NCBI RefSeq assembly: GCF_003075525.1
Contig: NZ_QDDR01000008.1
Coordinates: 207,143 to 271,142 of the forward strand
DNA: 64,000 bases
Source of the DNA: Pararhodobacter aggregans
GTDB lineage: Bacteria > Pseudomonadota > Alphaproteobacteria > Rhodobacterales > Rhodobacteraceae
Direction of reading: 5' to 3'
Shown: positions 1 through 8,362 of the stretch, piece by piece
Layout of the letters: every line of letters starts with the position of its first letter
Numbering within the stretch: the first letter of the stretch is position 1
Position numbers and translations under genes: made by a program
The notes under the pieces: generated by a model
What the model saw: the letters and a program-made list of their open reading frames with translations, nothing else
Told to the model about the DNA's origin: nothing
Database searches by the model: none

Positions 1-165
1 TAAGTACGAAGCGCATTCGTCACCTCTTGGTTCGGGCGGAATTTACGTCTGCCGCAAAGCAGCGTCAACCGTCAAAGCGGGGTGTTTGATGCGAATTCGG
101 CGGTAAATCTTTGCGAAAGTTGCGCAAGGCCGCTTTCCGGCGCAGGAAATGGAAATCGGGGCGGT
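1..165. other. Intergenic edge, no gene seen
   Basis: I see no coding region or RNA here. The segment lies downstream of the minus-strand leucyltransferase gene and runs off the left edge of the window. The first three bases could be the stop codon of a plus-strand gene outside the window, but this cannot be tested. Confidence 0.4.
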
Positions 166-1026
166 TCAGCGCCCCGGCTTCAGCCCTGATTCGGTCGGCG
201 GCAGGGTGATCGCCGCCACTTGTTCGGTAATCGGCCGTACCGCCAAGGGATGCGGCTGCTCGGTGTAATCCGCCGGATTGCCCAGATCGCGCCACTGGCC
301 GTCACGATAGACCTCGAGCGCGCCGAAACTGGCCTTGTAGGCCATCTTGACGCTGCCCGGCACCCAATAGCCGAGATAGACGTAGGGCAGGCCCACCTGC
401 CGGGCCAGCGCCACATGGTCGAGGATCATGTAGGTGCCAAGCCCGTCCTTGATCCGGTCGGGATCATAGAAGGAATAGACCAGGCTCAGCCCGTCATCGA
501 GCACATCGGTCAGGCAGACAGCCGCCAGCTTGCGGCCGGAACCGCGCTGGCCCTTGGGGGCGACCTCGGGCTTTTCGGTGTATTCGATGACGCGCGAACG
601 GACCGGCGTCTCCTCGATCATCGCCGCGAATTCGAAGATATCCATGTCAGCCATGCCGCCATCGGCGTGCCGGCTGTCCAGATAGCGGCGGAAGAGGGTG
701 AATTGCTCATCCGTGGCCCAGGGGCTGGTCGCTTCGCGGTTCAGATGCTCGTTGCGGCGCAGGTTCTTGCGCTGGCTGCGCGAGGGTTCGAAATCCGCGA
801 CCCGGATCCGGGCCGACAGGCAGGCCGCGCATTCCGAACAGGCCGGGCGATAGAGCACGTTCTGCGAGCGCCGGAAGCCCTGTTTCGACAGCGTGTCGTT
901 GAGCGCGCGCGCGCCTTCGCCGGTCAGGGCGGTGAACAATTTCCTCTCGCTCTGCCCCGGCAGATAGGGGCAGGGCTGCGGCGCCGTGACATAGAACTGC
1001 GGCGCGATAGGCAGCGAATGGCGCAT
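166..1026 (-). CDS. bpt: Aspartate/glutamate leucyltransferase (bacterial ATE family)
   Basis: Transfers leucine (in some relatives arginine) from aminoacyl-tRNA to proteins with N-terminal Asp or Glu, creating an N-degron read by ClpS/ClpAP in the cytoplasm. The 286 residues cover the whole family: the N-terminal Cys-rich ATE domain with C19, C63, C66 and C69 (motif [12 protein letters not shown]), SRHADGGM around 118-125, and the C-terminal signature [15 protein letters not shown] near 217-231. The start is the first ATG and gives normal family length. It is the last of a minus-strand series that also holds sspB. Family assignment is secure; whether Leu or Arg is used is known from the family only. 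Confidence 0.95.
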   Translation of the reverse strand: MRHSLPIAPQFYVTAPQPCPYLPGQSERKLFTALTGEGARALNDTLSKQGFRRSQNVLYRPACSECAACLSARIRVADFEPSRSQRKNLRRNEHLNREATSPWATDEQFTLFRRYLDSRHADGGMADMDIFEFAAMIEETPVRSRVIEYTEKPEVAPKGQRGSGRKLAAVCLTDVLDDGLSLVYSFYDPDRIKDGLGTYMILDHVALARQVGLPYVYLGYWVPGSVKMAYKASFGALEVYRDGQWRDLGNPADYTEQPHPLAVRPITEQVAAITLPPTESGLKPGR

Positions 1027-1176
1027 GATGGGCGCCCGTCCTTCCTGGTCGAGGCTGTGGTTGTCACTGGCGAGGCCCCGGTCTGACCGGGGTCAGGCGG
1101 GTTTCCGAGCTACCGTAGCAAGGCGAATTGTCCTCGCCAAGGGATTGTTTGACGCTTGCGCGACAGGAGCGCGGCT

Positions 1177-1614
1177 TCAGGAGACCAGGCTCCGGTTGAC
1201 GATCACGGTGCCGAGGATCTTGTCGTTGAGCCCCTGTTTGTAGGGCGTCATGACCATCAGCAGCACCGAGACCAGCTGGCCGAGGATGAAGCTCATCGAC
1301 AGCGCGTAGATCGCCGAATGCCAGAGCGCCAGCGCCGTGTCCGGCTGCCGCCCGTCCAGCCTGCGCCATTCCAGCGCCACCAGCATCATCCCGGCGGTGG
1401 CGCCGAACCGGTCGAGCATCAGCGTGCGGTAGGTGATGGCGACGCCCATCCAGACCAGAGGCAGGATGAAGATGGCGATGAAGCCGGTCAGCGCCAGGGC
1501 CAGCACCACCAGGATCAGCGTGATCGCCAGATCCACCACCCAGGCGAGGAAGCGCTTGGGGATCAGATCGTCGTAGAAGGCGGGATCGTCATAGGGATCG
1601 GGCAGGGCGGTCAT
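1177..1614 (-). CDS. RDD family membrane protein
   Basis: A 145-residue integral membrane protein with the RDD signature: R21 and D28 in the first helix region (RFLAWVVD) and D131 in a C-terminal NDKILGTVIV segment. Hydrophobic stretches at about 24-42, 44-62 and 100-122 suggest three membrane helices. RDD proteins are poorly understood; some have been linked to ion exchange. The ATG overlaps the stop of the upstream ybaK-like gene by four bases (ATGA), so the two are almost certainly cotranscribed. No substrate can be inferred. Confidence 0.88.
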   Translation of the reverse strand: MTALPDPYDDPAFYDDLIPKRFLAWVVDLAITLILVVLALALTGFIAIFILPLVWMGVAITYRTLMLDRFGATAGMMLVALEWRRLDGRQPDTALALWHSAIYALSMSFILGQLVSVLLMVMTPYKQGLNDKILGTVIVNRSLVS

Positions 1615-2075
1615 GCGGTGAAAGCTCCTTCGCGCGCGCCGCAGGCTGCAATCAATGCGCCGGGCTCGACCGAGAACACATGGTCAGGCGTTCCGGCCGC
1701 GGCATAGACAAGAGCGAAGTCGCGCAGGCGGGGATCGGCGAAGATCGCGGGCGGGGTCAGATGCCCGACCGGGGCCACGCCGCCGATGGCGAACCCGGTG
1801 ACTGCCCGCACCGTGGCGGCGTCGGCGCGGCTCAGCGCCTCGCCCGCAAGCAGGGCAGCACGATCGGGGTCCAGCCGGTTGCCGCCAGCGGTCAGGAACA
1901 GATAGATCTGCCCGCTTTCGCCCTGAAAGATCAGCGATTTGACGATCTGGTCCAGCTCGCAGCCGCAGGCCACAGCGGCGGCTTCGGCGGTGCGGCTGGG
2001 GCCGGGGTTCAGGATTTCCGCCCGAAGTCCGATGTCCTCGATGGCCTTGGCGACGCGCGCCAGCGATTTGCTCAT
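1611..2075 (-). CDS. YbaK/EbsC-family aminoacyl-tRNA deacylase
   Basis: A 154-residue single-domain protein of the YbaK/ProX editing family, which hydrolyses mischarged aminoacyl-tRNA (for example Cys-tRNA-Pro or Ala-tRNA-Pro) in trans. The invariant lysine of the family is K46 in QIVKSLIF, and the glycine-rich segment TGFAIGGVAPVGH spans about 93-105. Length and architecture are those of free-standing deacylases, not of the insertion in ProRS. It overlaps the following RDD gene by ATGA. Which tRNA it edits cannot be told from sequence alone. Confidence 0.9.
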   Translation of the reverse strand: MSKSLARVAKAIEDIGLRAEILNPGPSRTAEAAAVACGCELDQIVKSLIFQGESGQIYLFLTAGGNRLDPDRAALLAGEALSRADAATVRAVTGFAIGGVAPVGHLTPPAIFADPRLRDFALVYAAAGTPDHVFSVEPGALIAACGAREGAFTA

Positions 2076-2168
2076 GTCTGTCTCCGTCTTGCGGTCAACA
2101 TGGGCATCAAGGTGCCGGGCTGCAAGACGGTGGGCTGAACGTCGGGGGGATGAACGTCGGAGGGCAGC

Positions 2169-2639
2169 CTACTTGCGGAACTTGTCGAGGCTCACGACTT
2201 CGCCCGCTTTGGGGGCCTCGGGCACCGAATGCAGCATCGGCGCTTCCTCGTCGTCGTCCTCATCCTCGTCGTCGTCATCGACATGGGTCTCGAACTTGAG
2301 GCCGAACTCGACCGAGGGGTCGACGAAGGTCGAGATCGCGTCGAAGGGGATGTACAGCGGCTCGGGCTGGTTGCCGAAATTCAGCGTCACCGCGAAACCC
2401 TGGTCATCGACGGCGAGGTTCTCGAACCAGTGCTGGATGACGATGGTGATCTCGTCCGGGTAGCGCGCCTTCAGCCAATCGGCCATCTCGACGCCCGGAT
2501 ACTGGGTGTTCAGCGTGATGAAGAAGTGATGCGCCCCCGGCAGGCCGTGCTCGGCGGTGCGGATCATCACCTCGCGGATCAGGCCGCGCATGGCCTGGTG
2601 CATCAGGTTTCCGTAGTCGATTCCGCGCGTCATCGTCAT
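2169..2639 (-). CDS. sspB: SspB family protein, alpha-type ClpXP adaptor for ssrA-tagged proteins
   Basis: Delivers ssrA-tagged proteins to ClpXP. I start at MTMTRGIDYG, giving 156 residues, because the upstream extension is low-complexity and not family-like. The substrate-binding domain covers about 5-120 (HHFFITLNTQYPGV, IVIQHWFENLAVDD, EPLYIPFDAISTFVDP). A strongly acidic linker follows at 121-132 (DDDDEDEDDDEE). The C-terminal VVSLDKFRK fits the short ClpX-binding tail of SspB adaptors. It lies on the same strand as, and only about 1 kb downstream of, the tmRNA gene whose tag it should recognise. Confidence 0.93.
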   Translation of the reverse strand: MTMTRGIDYGNLMHQAMRGLIREVMIRTAEHGLPGAHHFFITLNTQYPGVEMADWLKARYPDEITIVIQHWFENLAVDDQGFAVTLNFGNQPEPLYIPFDAISTFVDPSVEFGLKFETHVDDDDEDEDDDEEAPMLHSVPEAPKAGEVVSLDKFRK

Positions 2640-2711
2640 CCCCTTCGAACCCCCGGATGGTCGGGGTCGTCTGCCCCTGAGCATAGGCGTTTCGCGACCG
2701 AAGAAAAGCCT

Positions 2712-3491
2712 TCAGCGGGGGTGCAGGTGCAGAAAACCCGACAGGCTGGCCAGTTGCGTGTCGCGCGGGGCCGGGGCGAGGGCCATCGGCGGGATCAGTT
2801 CGCGCAGCATTTTCTGGCGCATGGCACGGGCGAAATCGCTGTGCTGATGGGCGGTGATGACGAAACCGCCCGGGGTGACGACATTGCGGCGGTAGAAATT
2901 GGTGATCGGCTGGCCGGTGCCTGCCGCCTCGATCGCGAGGCCATTGATGGTGATCCCCCGGGCATAGGCCGTGCGGCGTTCGGTGCCCAGCGTATAGCCC
3001 TCGTTCTCGTCCCCGTCGCCCGAGATGTCGATCACCCAATGGGCGCAGTCGCGGACCTGGCCGAATTGCTCGACCGCCACGGCGATGGCTTCGCCCACGG
3101 CGGTGTTGCCCCCGGAATGGGCCCGGGGCAGCGTGCCGATGCGGGCGGCAAGCTGCGCCACCTCGGCGGGTTCCGTGAGGCGGGTGAAGGGAACCGAGAC
3201 TGTCTGTTCCATGGCGCCCGACCATTGCATGACCCCGAGCGCGACCTGTCCCTGCAGGAGCGCGGCGCGGACATCTTCGTCCCTGAGCGCATTGGCGATG
3301 CCCTGAAGCTGGAGCGCGTATTCATAGCTGTCGACCGAGCCCGAGACATCGACCGCCAGCATCAGCGCGATATCGCAGGCCCGGGCCTGCGGGGCGGCGG
3401 CCAGCGGCAGCGCCAGCGCAAGGGCGCCGAGCAGGCGGCGCAGAGTCGGTCGGCGTGGGTCGGGACCGGCAGGCATGGGGTAGGGTGCCAT
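2712..3491 (-). CDS. DUF1194 protein with von Willebrand factor A fold, secreted
   Basis: A 259-residue protein with an N-terminal hydrophobic signal (about 18-37, ending APQARA) followed by a VWA-like domain. The MIDAS motif DVSGS is at 48-52, and further metal-site features are GNTAVGEA and DISGDGDENEG. DUF1194 proteins are common in Rhodobacterales and Rhizobiales and have no established function; a periplasmic metal-dependent adhesion or scaffold role is only an inference from the fold. It sits between ssrA and sspB on the same strand, but nothing in it suggests a link to tagging. Confidence 0.9.
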   Translation of the reverse strand: MAPYPMPAGPDPRRPTLRRLLGALALALPLAAAPQARACDIALMLAVDVSGSVDSYEYALQLQGIANALRDEDVRAALLQGQVALGVMQWSGAMEQTVSVPFTRLTEPAEVAQLAARIGTLPRAHSGGNTAVGEAIAVAVEQFGQVRDCAHWVIDISGDGDENEGYTLGTERRTAYARGITINGLAIEAAGTGQPITNFYRRNVVTPGGFVITAHQHSDFARAMRQKMLRELIPPMALAPAPRDTQLASLSGFLHLHPR

Positions 3492-3544
3492 GCAGGGCGT
3501 GCAGGCGCATTCACGAAGCCGTGATCGGGTCGGTGAAAGGAGGG

Positions 3545-3865
3545 GGGAAGTGGAGGTTTCTGTTGCCAGGTACCTCCGAACCCCGCCCTACGGGGCTAAC
3601 CGCAGGGACTTAAGATCGGTTTAGGTCAACTGCTTACGCAGCGACGGCCACCGGAGCACGGTTGTCATTGGCAACTGTACGTTTTGCACCGATATCGGTG
3701 GTAGCTCACCGGGACAAAGCAAACCCCTTTAGACGTTCGTCGATCCTGTTTCGGCCCCATTCGCCCCCAATGAAGGACGTTTTGGTGGAGCCGCCGGGTA
3801 CCGCCCCCGGGTCCGATCCGATTATTACGAGCGCGTTTATGTCCATAGTCCCGGTTGCCCGGAAC
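3545..3865 (-). ncRNA. ssrA: tmRNA, circularly permuted two-piece ssrA
   Basis: The minus strand encodes a permuted alphaproteobacterial tmRNA. Reading 5' to 3': the acceptor piece ends in CGGCTCCACCA, with CCA at 3785-3783; a short spacer follows; the coding piece begins GGGGCCGAAACAGG at 3758. GGGGCCG pairs with CGGCTCC to form the acceptor stem. The tag frame (3672-3634) starts at resume codon GCC and reads ANDNRAPVAVAA then TAA, keeping the ANDN core and the hydrophobic-AA degron end. The 5' boundary is set from the promoter about 7 bases upstream; the 3' end (about 3545) is approximate. Two-piece processing is known for the family. Confidence 0.96.
3634..3672 (-). other. Proteolysis-tag reading frame of tmRNA
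   Basis: Thirteen codons beginning at the GCC resume codon encode ANDNRAPVAVAA and end in TAA. With the non-templated alanine carried by tmRNA, the tag added to stalled proteins would be AANDNRAPVAVAA. The AANDN part matches what SspB binds in other bacteria and the C-terminal AVAA end is the usual ClpX recognition element. Confidence 0.95.
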
Positions 3866-3871
3866 AGGGTC

Positions 3872-3900
3872 AATATAGGGTGCCGAAGGGCGGGCCTCAA
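3872..3900 (-). promoter_or_regulatory. Housekeeping promoter of ssrA
   Basis: On the minus strand TTGAGG (3900-3895) and TATATT (3877-3872) are separated by exactly 17 bases, a near-consensus sigma-70 promoter. It places transcription start near 3865, just before the acceptor piece of the tmRNA. Confidence 0.85.
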
Positions 3901-3916
3901 GGGGGGCTCTGCGGGG

Positions 3917-4699
3917 TCACTCGCGTCCGTGGGGATGCTCGTGCAGCCGGTCCTCGCGCGCGCGGCGGATCGCGTCGGAAAAGGCCCCGGCCAGAACGCC
4001 GGTGGGCAGGGCGATGATGCCGATGCCGCAGAGCGCCGTGATGGCCGAGAGGAACCGCCCCAGCGGCGTGATCGGCACCACATCGCCATAGCCCACGGTG
4101 GTCAGCGTCTCGACCGCCCACCACATGGCGCGGGGGATGGAGCCGAAGCCTTCGGGCTGGGCCTCGCGCTCGACCAGATAGAGCAGGGTGGCCGCGCCCA
4201 GCATCAGGCCGAGGGCCAGCATGGCGCTGAGCAACAGCTCCGTCCCGCGCGAGCGGAAGGCGTCGAACAGCAGGTTCAGCGCCCGCGAATAGCGCCCGAG
4301 CCGGGCCAGCCGCAGGATCCGGGTCAGCTGCAACAGCCGGAACACCGAGGCCTCGAGCCCCAGAAAGGGCGTGACGAAGGTCACCAGCACCACCAGGTCC
4401 AGCAAGGCCGCCGGGGTGCGGACGAAGCGCCAGAGGCTGGTGTATTTCGGGTTCAGCGGCGCGACCCAGAGCCTGAGCGCGTATTCGGCGGCGAAGAACA
4501 GGAAGAGGCCGATCTTCAGCGCCTCCATCAGCCAGCCGTAATGGCGGATCACATGGATCTCGGTCTCCAGCACGGCGATGACGATCAAGCCGATGATCCC
4601 GGTCACGACCAGCCGGTTGAAGGGCGACAAGCCCGGTTGCACCCTCATCTCGGGGTCGATGGCAGCCGATACGCGATGACGCAGCGACGCGAGGTCCAT
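3917..4699 (-). CDS. Voltage-gated potassium-channel-like ion transporter
   Basis: A 260-residue six-helix cation channel subunit. Helices S1-S3 lie near 31-49, 60-79 and 97-113; an arginine-studded S4 (RLLQLTRILRLARLGRYSRA) is at 121-140; S5 is near 153-177; the pore loop has the potassium filter TTVGYGD at 200-206; S6 is near 218-240. There is no cytoplasmic cyclic-nucleotide or RCK domain; the short C-tail is charged. I start at MDLASLRHRV rather than the longer upstream frame, because this ATG lies two bases after the stop of the upstream GntR gene. Potassium selectivity is inferred from the filter. Confidence 0.93.
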   Translation of the reverse strand: MDLASLRHRVSAAIDPEMRVQPGLSPFNRLVVTGIIGLIVIAVLETEIHVIRHYGWLMEALKIGLFLFFAAEYALRLWVAPLNPKYTSLWRFVRTPAALLDLVVLVTFVTPFLGLEASVFRLLQLTRILRLARLGRYSRALNLLFDAFRSRGTELLLSAMLALGLMLGAATLLYLVEREAQPEGFGSIPRAMWWAVETLTTVGYGDVVPITPLGRFLSAITALCGIGIIALPTGVLAGAFSDAIRRAREDRLHEHPHGRE

Positions 4700-4701
4700 G
4701 G

Positions 4702-5502
4702 CTACTCGGAGAGCGGGTTCAGTCGTTGCACGGGCGGCAGGCGGAGGTCGCGCATCCTCGGCGGGCGCTCGACCGGCTGGGCCTCGCCCTCGCCGGCCCC
4801 GGCGCGGTCGGATTCGAAGCTCCACAGCTCCATCAAGGCGGCCCTCGTGTCATCGGCGCGCCCCCCGGCGATGCCATTGGCGATGCGCACGTGATAGGAG
4901 AGAAAGCGCGCCCGGATCCGCGTGGCATAGCCGGTCTGCGGCGTCACGGCGAATTCGGCCTCGATCAGCCCCTGGGCCACCATCGCCATCGCCGGATTGC
5001 CCGAGGCCACTGCCAGCGCCAGATTCATCCGCCGCATGGAGGCGACGAAATCGCTGTCGGGGATGGAGAAATCGGATTGCAGGTCGATCTCGGCCCTGAG
5101 GTCGGCGATATCGGCCTTGCGCAAAACGGCGAGTTCAGCACAGCCCAGCTGCAGCTGGATCCGCGCCTCGGTCAGCAGGGGGCGATGGGCATTGTCCTCG
5201 GCCCGGGTCGACAGGGCGATCAGCGTGGCGATCTGTTCGCCCGCCACGGCGGCGCTGGGTTGGGTGACGAAAGCGCCACCCCCCGCACCGCGCCGCGCCG
5301 CGATCAGGCCCCGCGCGGTCAACCGGCCCAGAGCCTCGCGCAGGGTCGGGCGCGAGACCTTGAAATGCGCGCAGAGGTCGGCCTCGGACGGCAGGCGGTC
5401 GCCCGGCCCATAATGTCCCGAAAGAATGTTCTCCTGAAGAAGCGTGGCAATCGCACTGGCCCGGTCGGGCGCCCGTCCTTCAGGGGCCGATGTGCTGCTC
5501 AT
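4702..5502 (-). CDS. GntR-family (FadR subfamily) transcriptional regulator
   Basis: A 266-residue regulator: the winged helix-turn-helix at about 12-76 contains GDRLPSEADLCAHFKVSRPT and LREALGRLTARGLI, followed by an all-helical FCD-type ligand domain from about 95 to 225. FCD regulators usually sense a carboxylic acid. The gene reads away from a PLP enzyme and photolyase pair starting about 145 bases away, and directly precedes the channel gene. Two copies of TGTCAATC (5540-5547 and 5571-5578) lie in the divergent promoter region and could be half-sites, which I infer only from position. Confidence 0.92.
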   Translation of the reverse strand: MSSTSAPEGRAPDRASAIATLLQENILSGHYGPGDRLPSEADLCAHFKVSRPTLREALGRLTARGLIAARRGAGGGAFVTQPSAAVAGEQIATLIALSTRAEDNAHRPLLTEARIQLQLGCAELAVLRKADIADLRAEIDLQSDFSIPDSDFVASMRRMNLALAVASGNPAMAMVAQGLIEAEFAVTPQTGYATRIRARFLSYHVRIANGIAGGRADDTRAALMELWSFESDRAGAGEGEAQPVERPPRMRDLRLPPVQRLNPLSE

Positions 5503-5647
5503 CGCCTCAACCCACTGTCTTTGTGTTCTTTTTAATGTCTGTCAATCAGGATGGCAGGTCCGGCGAGTCGTGTCAATCGCGGGCCGGTCTGGCGGGGGGC
5601 GAGCCGGCGGTCTAGGGTCGCGGAAACCACAGTGAGGGGGGATTCGG

Positions 5648-6868
5648 ATGCAGCTGGACCTTGATTTCGTGCGCGCGCAGTTTCCGGCTTTCGCCGAACC
5701 CTCGCTTCAGGGGCAGGCGTTTTTCGAGAATGCGGGCGGCTCTTACGCCTGCAAGCCGGTGATCGACCGCCTCACGCGCTTTTATCACCAGCGCAAGGTC
5801 CAGCCCTATCACCCGTTCGAGGCATCGCGCCTGGGCGGCGCGGAGATGGACGAGGCGCGCACCCGGCTCGCCGCGATGATGGGGATCGCCACGGACGAAC
5901 TCAGCTTCGGCCCCTCGACCACCGCCAATACCTATGTGCTGGCCCAGGCCTTTCGCCAGCACCTGAAACCGGGCGAGGCGATCGTGGTCACCAATCAGGA
6001 CCACGAGGCCAATACCGGCCCCTGGCGGCGGCTCGCGGACAGCGGGATCGAGGTGCGCGAATGGCAGATCGACCCGGTGACCGGCCATCTGCCGCTGGAC
6101 CGGCTGCCGAAGCTGCTGGCCGGCGCGCGGCTTCTGTGTTTCCCGCATTGTTCCAACGTGGTGGGCGAGGTCAATCCGGTGGCCGAGATCACCGCCATGG
6201 CCCATGAAGCGGGCGCAATGGTCTGCGTCGATGGCGTCAGCTACGCGCCGCACGGCCTGCCGGATGTGGCGGCGCTGGGGGCGGATATCTACCTCTTTTC
6301 CGCCTACAAGACCTATGGCCCGCATCAGGGGATCATGGCGATCCGCCGCGCGCCGGGGATGGCGCTGCCCAATCAGGGGCATGTCTTCAACGGCGAGGTT
6401 CTCTACAAGCGCTTCACCCCGGCCGGGCCCGACCATGCCCAGGTCGCGGCCTGCGCCGGGCTGGCCGATTACATCGAGGGGCTGGCGGATCACCATGGTG
6501 GCGCCGGGCTCGACCCGCGCGGCAAGGCGGCGCTGGCCCATGACCTGATGCGCGCGCAGGAAACCGCGCTGCTGCAGCCGCTCCTCGATTATCTGAGCAG
6601 CCGCAACGAGGTACGGCTTCTGGGGCCGCGCCGGGCCGAGGGGCGCGCCCCCACCGTGGCGGTGCAGGTCGAGGCGCCGGCCGGCGATCTGGCGGCGCGG
6701 CTGTCGCGGCACGGGATCATGGCCGGGGCCGGGGATTTCTACGCGCTGCGCGCCTTGAAGGCGCAGGGGATTGACCCCGCGCAGGGCGTCCTGCGGCTGA
6801 GTTTCGTGCATTACACCTCCCGGGCCGAGGTTGACCAACTGATCGGGGCGCTAGATCGGGAGCTGTAA
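5648..6868 (+). CDS. PLP-dependent aminotransferase class V / cysteine desulfurase-like enzyme
   Basis: A 406-residue fold-type I PLP enzyme of the class V group. The PLP-binding lysine is K221 in SAYKTYGPH, with the pyridine-nitrogen Asp at D195 in [10 protein letters not shown], and ENAGG at 27-31 in the N-terminal arm. Class V covers cysteine desulfurases and several transaminases. The H-rich [10 protein letters not shown] segment is typical of the cysteine-desulfurase-like branch, but I do not see a clear active-site cysteine loop, so I leave the substrate open. It ends 17 bases before the photolyase gene and probably shares a transcript with it. Confidence 0.88.
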   Translation: MQLDLDFVRAQFPAFAEPSLQGQAFFENAGGSYACKPVIDRLTRFYHQRKVQPYHPFEASRLGGAEMDEARTRLAAMMGIATDELSFGPSTTANTYVLAQAFRQHLKPGEAIVVTNQDHEANTGPWRRLADSGIEVREWQIDPVTGHLPLDRLPKLLAGARLLCFPHCSNVVGEVNPVAEITAMAHEAGAMVCVDGVSYAPHGLPDVAALGADIYLFSAYKTYGPHQGIMAIRRAPGMALPNQGHVFNGEVLYKRFTPAGPDHAQVAACAGLADYIEGLADHHGGAGLDPRGKAALAHDLMRAQETALLQPLLDYLSSRNEVRLLGPRRAEGRAPTVAVQVEAPAGDLAARLSRHGIMAGAGDFYALRALKAQGIDPAQGVLRLSFVHYTSRAEVDQLIGALDREL

Positions 6869-6885
6869 CGCCCCTCCGAGGTTCC

Positions 6886-8292
6886 ATGTCCCAGACGCCC
6901 CTGATCCTGTGGTTCCGCCGCGACCTGCGGCTGGACGACCATCCCATGCTGTCCGCCGCAGCCGCCACCGGGCGGCCGCTGCTGCCGGTCTTCATTGCCG
7001 ACCGCTCGGTCACCGAAATCGGCGCCGCCGCCCGCTGGCGCTGGGGCGAGGCGGTGGCGAGTTTTGCCGGGCGGCTGACGGGGCAGGGCTCGCGGCTGAT
7101 CCTGCGGCGCGGCGCGGCGCTGCCGGTGCTGCTGTCGCTGGCCGAGGAGATCGGCGCCGGGGGTGTCTGGTGGACACGGCTCTACGATCCCTTCTCGCGC
7201 GAGCGGGATGCCGACATCAAGGAAACCCTGAAATCCAAAGGGTTTGAGGCGCGTTCCTTCCACGGCCACACCCTGGTCGAGCCTTGGGAAATCGCCACCG
7301 GCCAAGGCGATCCCTACAAGGTCTACACGCCCTTCTGGAAGGCCCTGTCTGCCCGTGACGTGGCCGAGGCGCTGCCCGCACCCAAGGCGCTCAGGGCGCC
7401 CGAGACATGGCCCGGCAGCGAGGATCTGGCCGGGTGGACGCTGGGCGCGGCGATGAACCGGGGGGCGCCGGTGCTGGCGCGCTACGCGGTGATAGGCGAG
7501 GAAGCGGCCCGCAAGCGGTTGGACTCGTTTCTGAAATCCAAAGTCGAGGGCTACCGGGAGGACCGCGACTTCCCGGCTCTTGACGCGGTTTCGGGTCTGT
7601 CAGAGAACCTGACCTATGGCGAGATCGGCCCGCGCCGCATCTGGCATGCCGCCCTGCCGCTGGCGGGCGACGGCGCCACGCATTTCCGCAAGGAACTGGT
7701 CTGGCGCGACTTCGCCCATCATCTGATGTACCATTTCCCGCATCTTCTGGACGCGAACTGGCGCCCGGAATGGAATGATTTTTCTTGGAAAATCGACAAC
7801 GCCGATGCCGAGCGCTGGCGCCGCGGCCTGACCGGCGAGCCGATCGTCGATGCCGGGCTCCGGCAGATGTTCGTGACCGGCACCATGCATAATCGGGTGC
7901 GGATGATCGTCGCCAGCTATCTGACCAAGCATCTGATGACGCACTGGAAAGTCGGCCTCGACTGGTTCGCGGACTGCCTGACGGACTGGGACCCGGCCTC
8001 GAACGCGATGGGCTGGCAATGGGTGGCGGGATCGGGGCCGGATGCGGCGCCCTATTTCCGGGTGTTCAACCCGGCGACGCAGGCGGAAAAGTTCGACCAG
8101 AAGGGGGTTTACCGTAAGACCTTCATCGCCGAACTCAGCCGCAATCCGGGGCCCGAGGCGCTGGCCTATTTCGAGGCGGTGCCGCGGTCCTGGGGCCTCG
8201 ACCCCGCCAGGGCCTATCCCGAGCGGATGGTCGATCTGGCCCGGGGTCGCGAGAGGGCGCTCGCGGCCTATGCCGCGCTGAAGAAGACGTAA
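6886..8292 (+). CDS. phrA: Deoxyribodipyrimidine photolyase (class I, CPD type)
   Basis: A 468-residue blue-light enzyme that splits cyclobutane pyrimidine dimers with FAD. The N-terminal antenna domain begins LILWFRRDLRLDDHPML; the FAD-binding half contains WRDFAHHLMYHFP, TGEPIVDAGLRQM, MHNRVRMIVASYLTKHL and the hallmark DWDPASNAMGWQWVAGSGP near 370. Full family length with no breaks. In Rhodobacter sphaeroides phrA is next to a phospholipid methylase gene and is induced by singlet oxygen; the same neighbour follows here 70 bases downstream. I did not find a convincing stress promoter directly upstream of this gene. Confidence 0.95.
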   Translation: MSQTPLILWFRRDLRLDDHPMLSAAAATGRPLLPVFIADRSVTEIGAAARWRWGEAVASFAGRLTGQGSRLILRRGAALPVLLSLAEEIGAGGVWWTRLYDPFSRERDADIKETLKSKGFEARSFHGHTLVEPWEIATGQGDPYKVYTPFWKALSARDVAEALPAPKALRAPETWPGSEDLAGWTLGAAMNRGAPVLARYAVIGEEAARKRLDSFLKSKVEGYREDRDFPALDAVSGLSENLTYGEIGPRRIWHAALPLAGDGATHFRKELVWRDFAHHLMYHFPHLLDANWRPEWNDFSWKIDNADAERWRRGLTGEPIVDAGLRQMFVTGTMHNRVRMIVASYLTKHLMTHWKVGLDWFADCLTDWDPASNAMGWQWVAGSGPDAAPYFRVFNPATQAEKFDQKGVYRKTFIAELSRNPGPEALAYFEAVPRSWGLDPARAYPERMVDLARGRERALAAYAALKKT

Positions 8293-8308
8293 ATTTCTTT
8301 TTGCACGA

Positions 8309-8337
8309 AGATCCAAGCGGATTAGTCTGTCGTAAAA
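8309..8337 (+). promoter_or_regulatory. Candidate RpoE (ECF sigma, ChrR-type) promoter
   Basis: AGATCC (8309-8314), an 18-base spacer and TAAAA (8333-8337) resemble the Rhodobacter sphaeroides sigma-E promoter pattern of TGATCC and TAAGA as I remember it. Transcription would start near 8344, about 20 bases before the methylase ATG. This is a pattern match, not a demonstrated promoter. Confidence 0.6.
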
Positions 8338-8362
8338 GGCAAAAGAGCCGACGGGGACGCGC

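Noticed and set aside
2229..2290. GAC/TCG-rich tract in sspB as a microsatellite repeat
   Set aside because: It encodes the acidic linker of SspB, a normal feature of the family.
6850..6885. A sigma-E type promoter directly before the photolyase gene
   Set aside because: TGATCG is present but the nearest TAA element is at the wrong spacing; not convincing.
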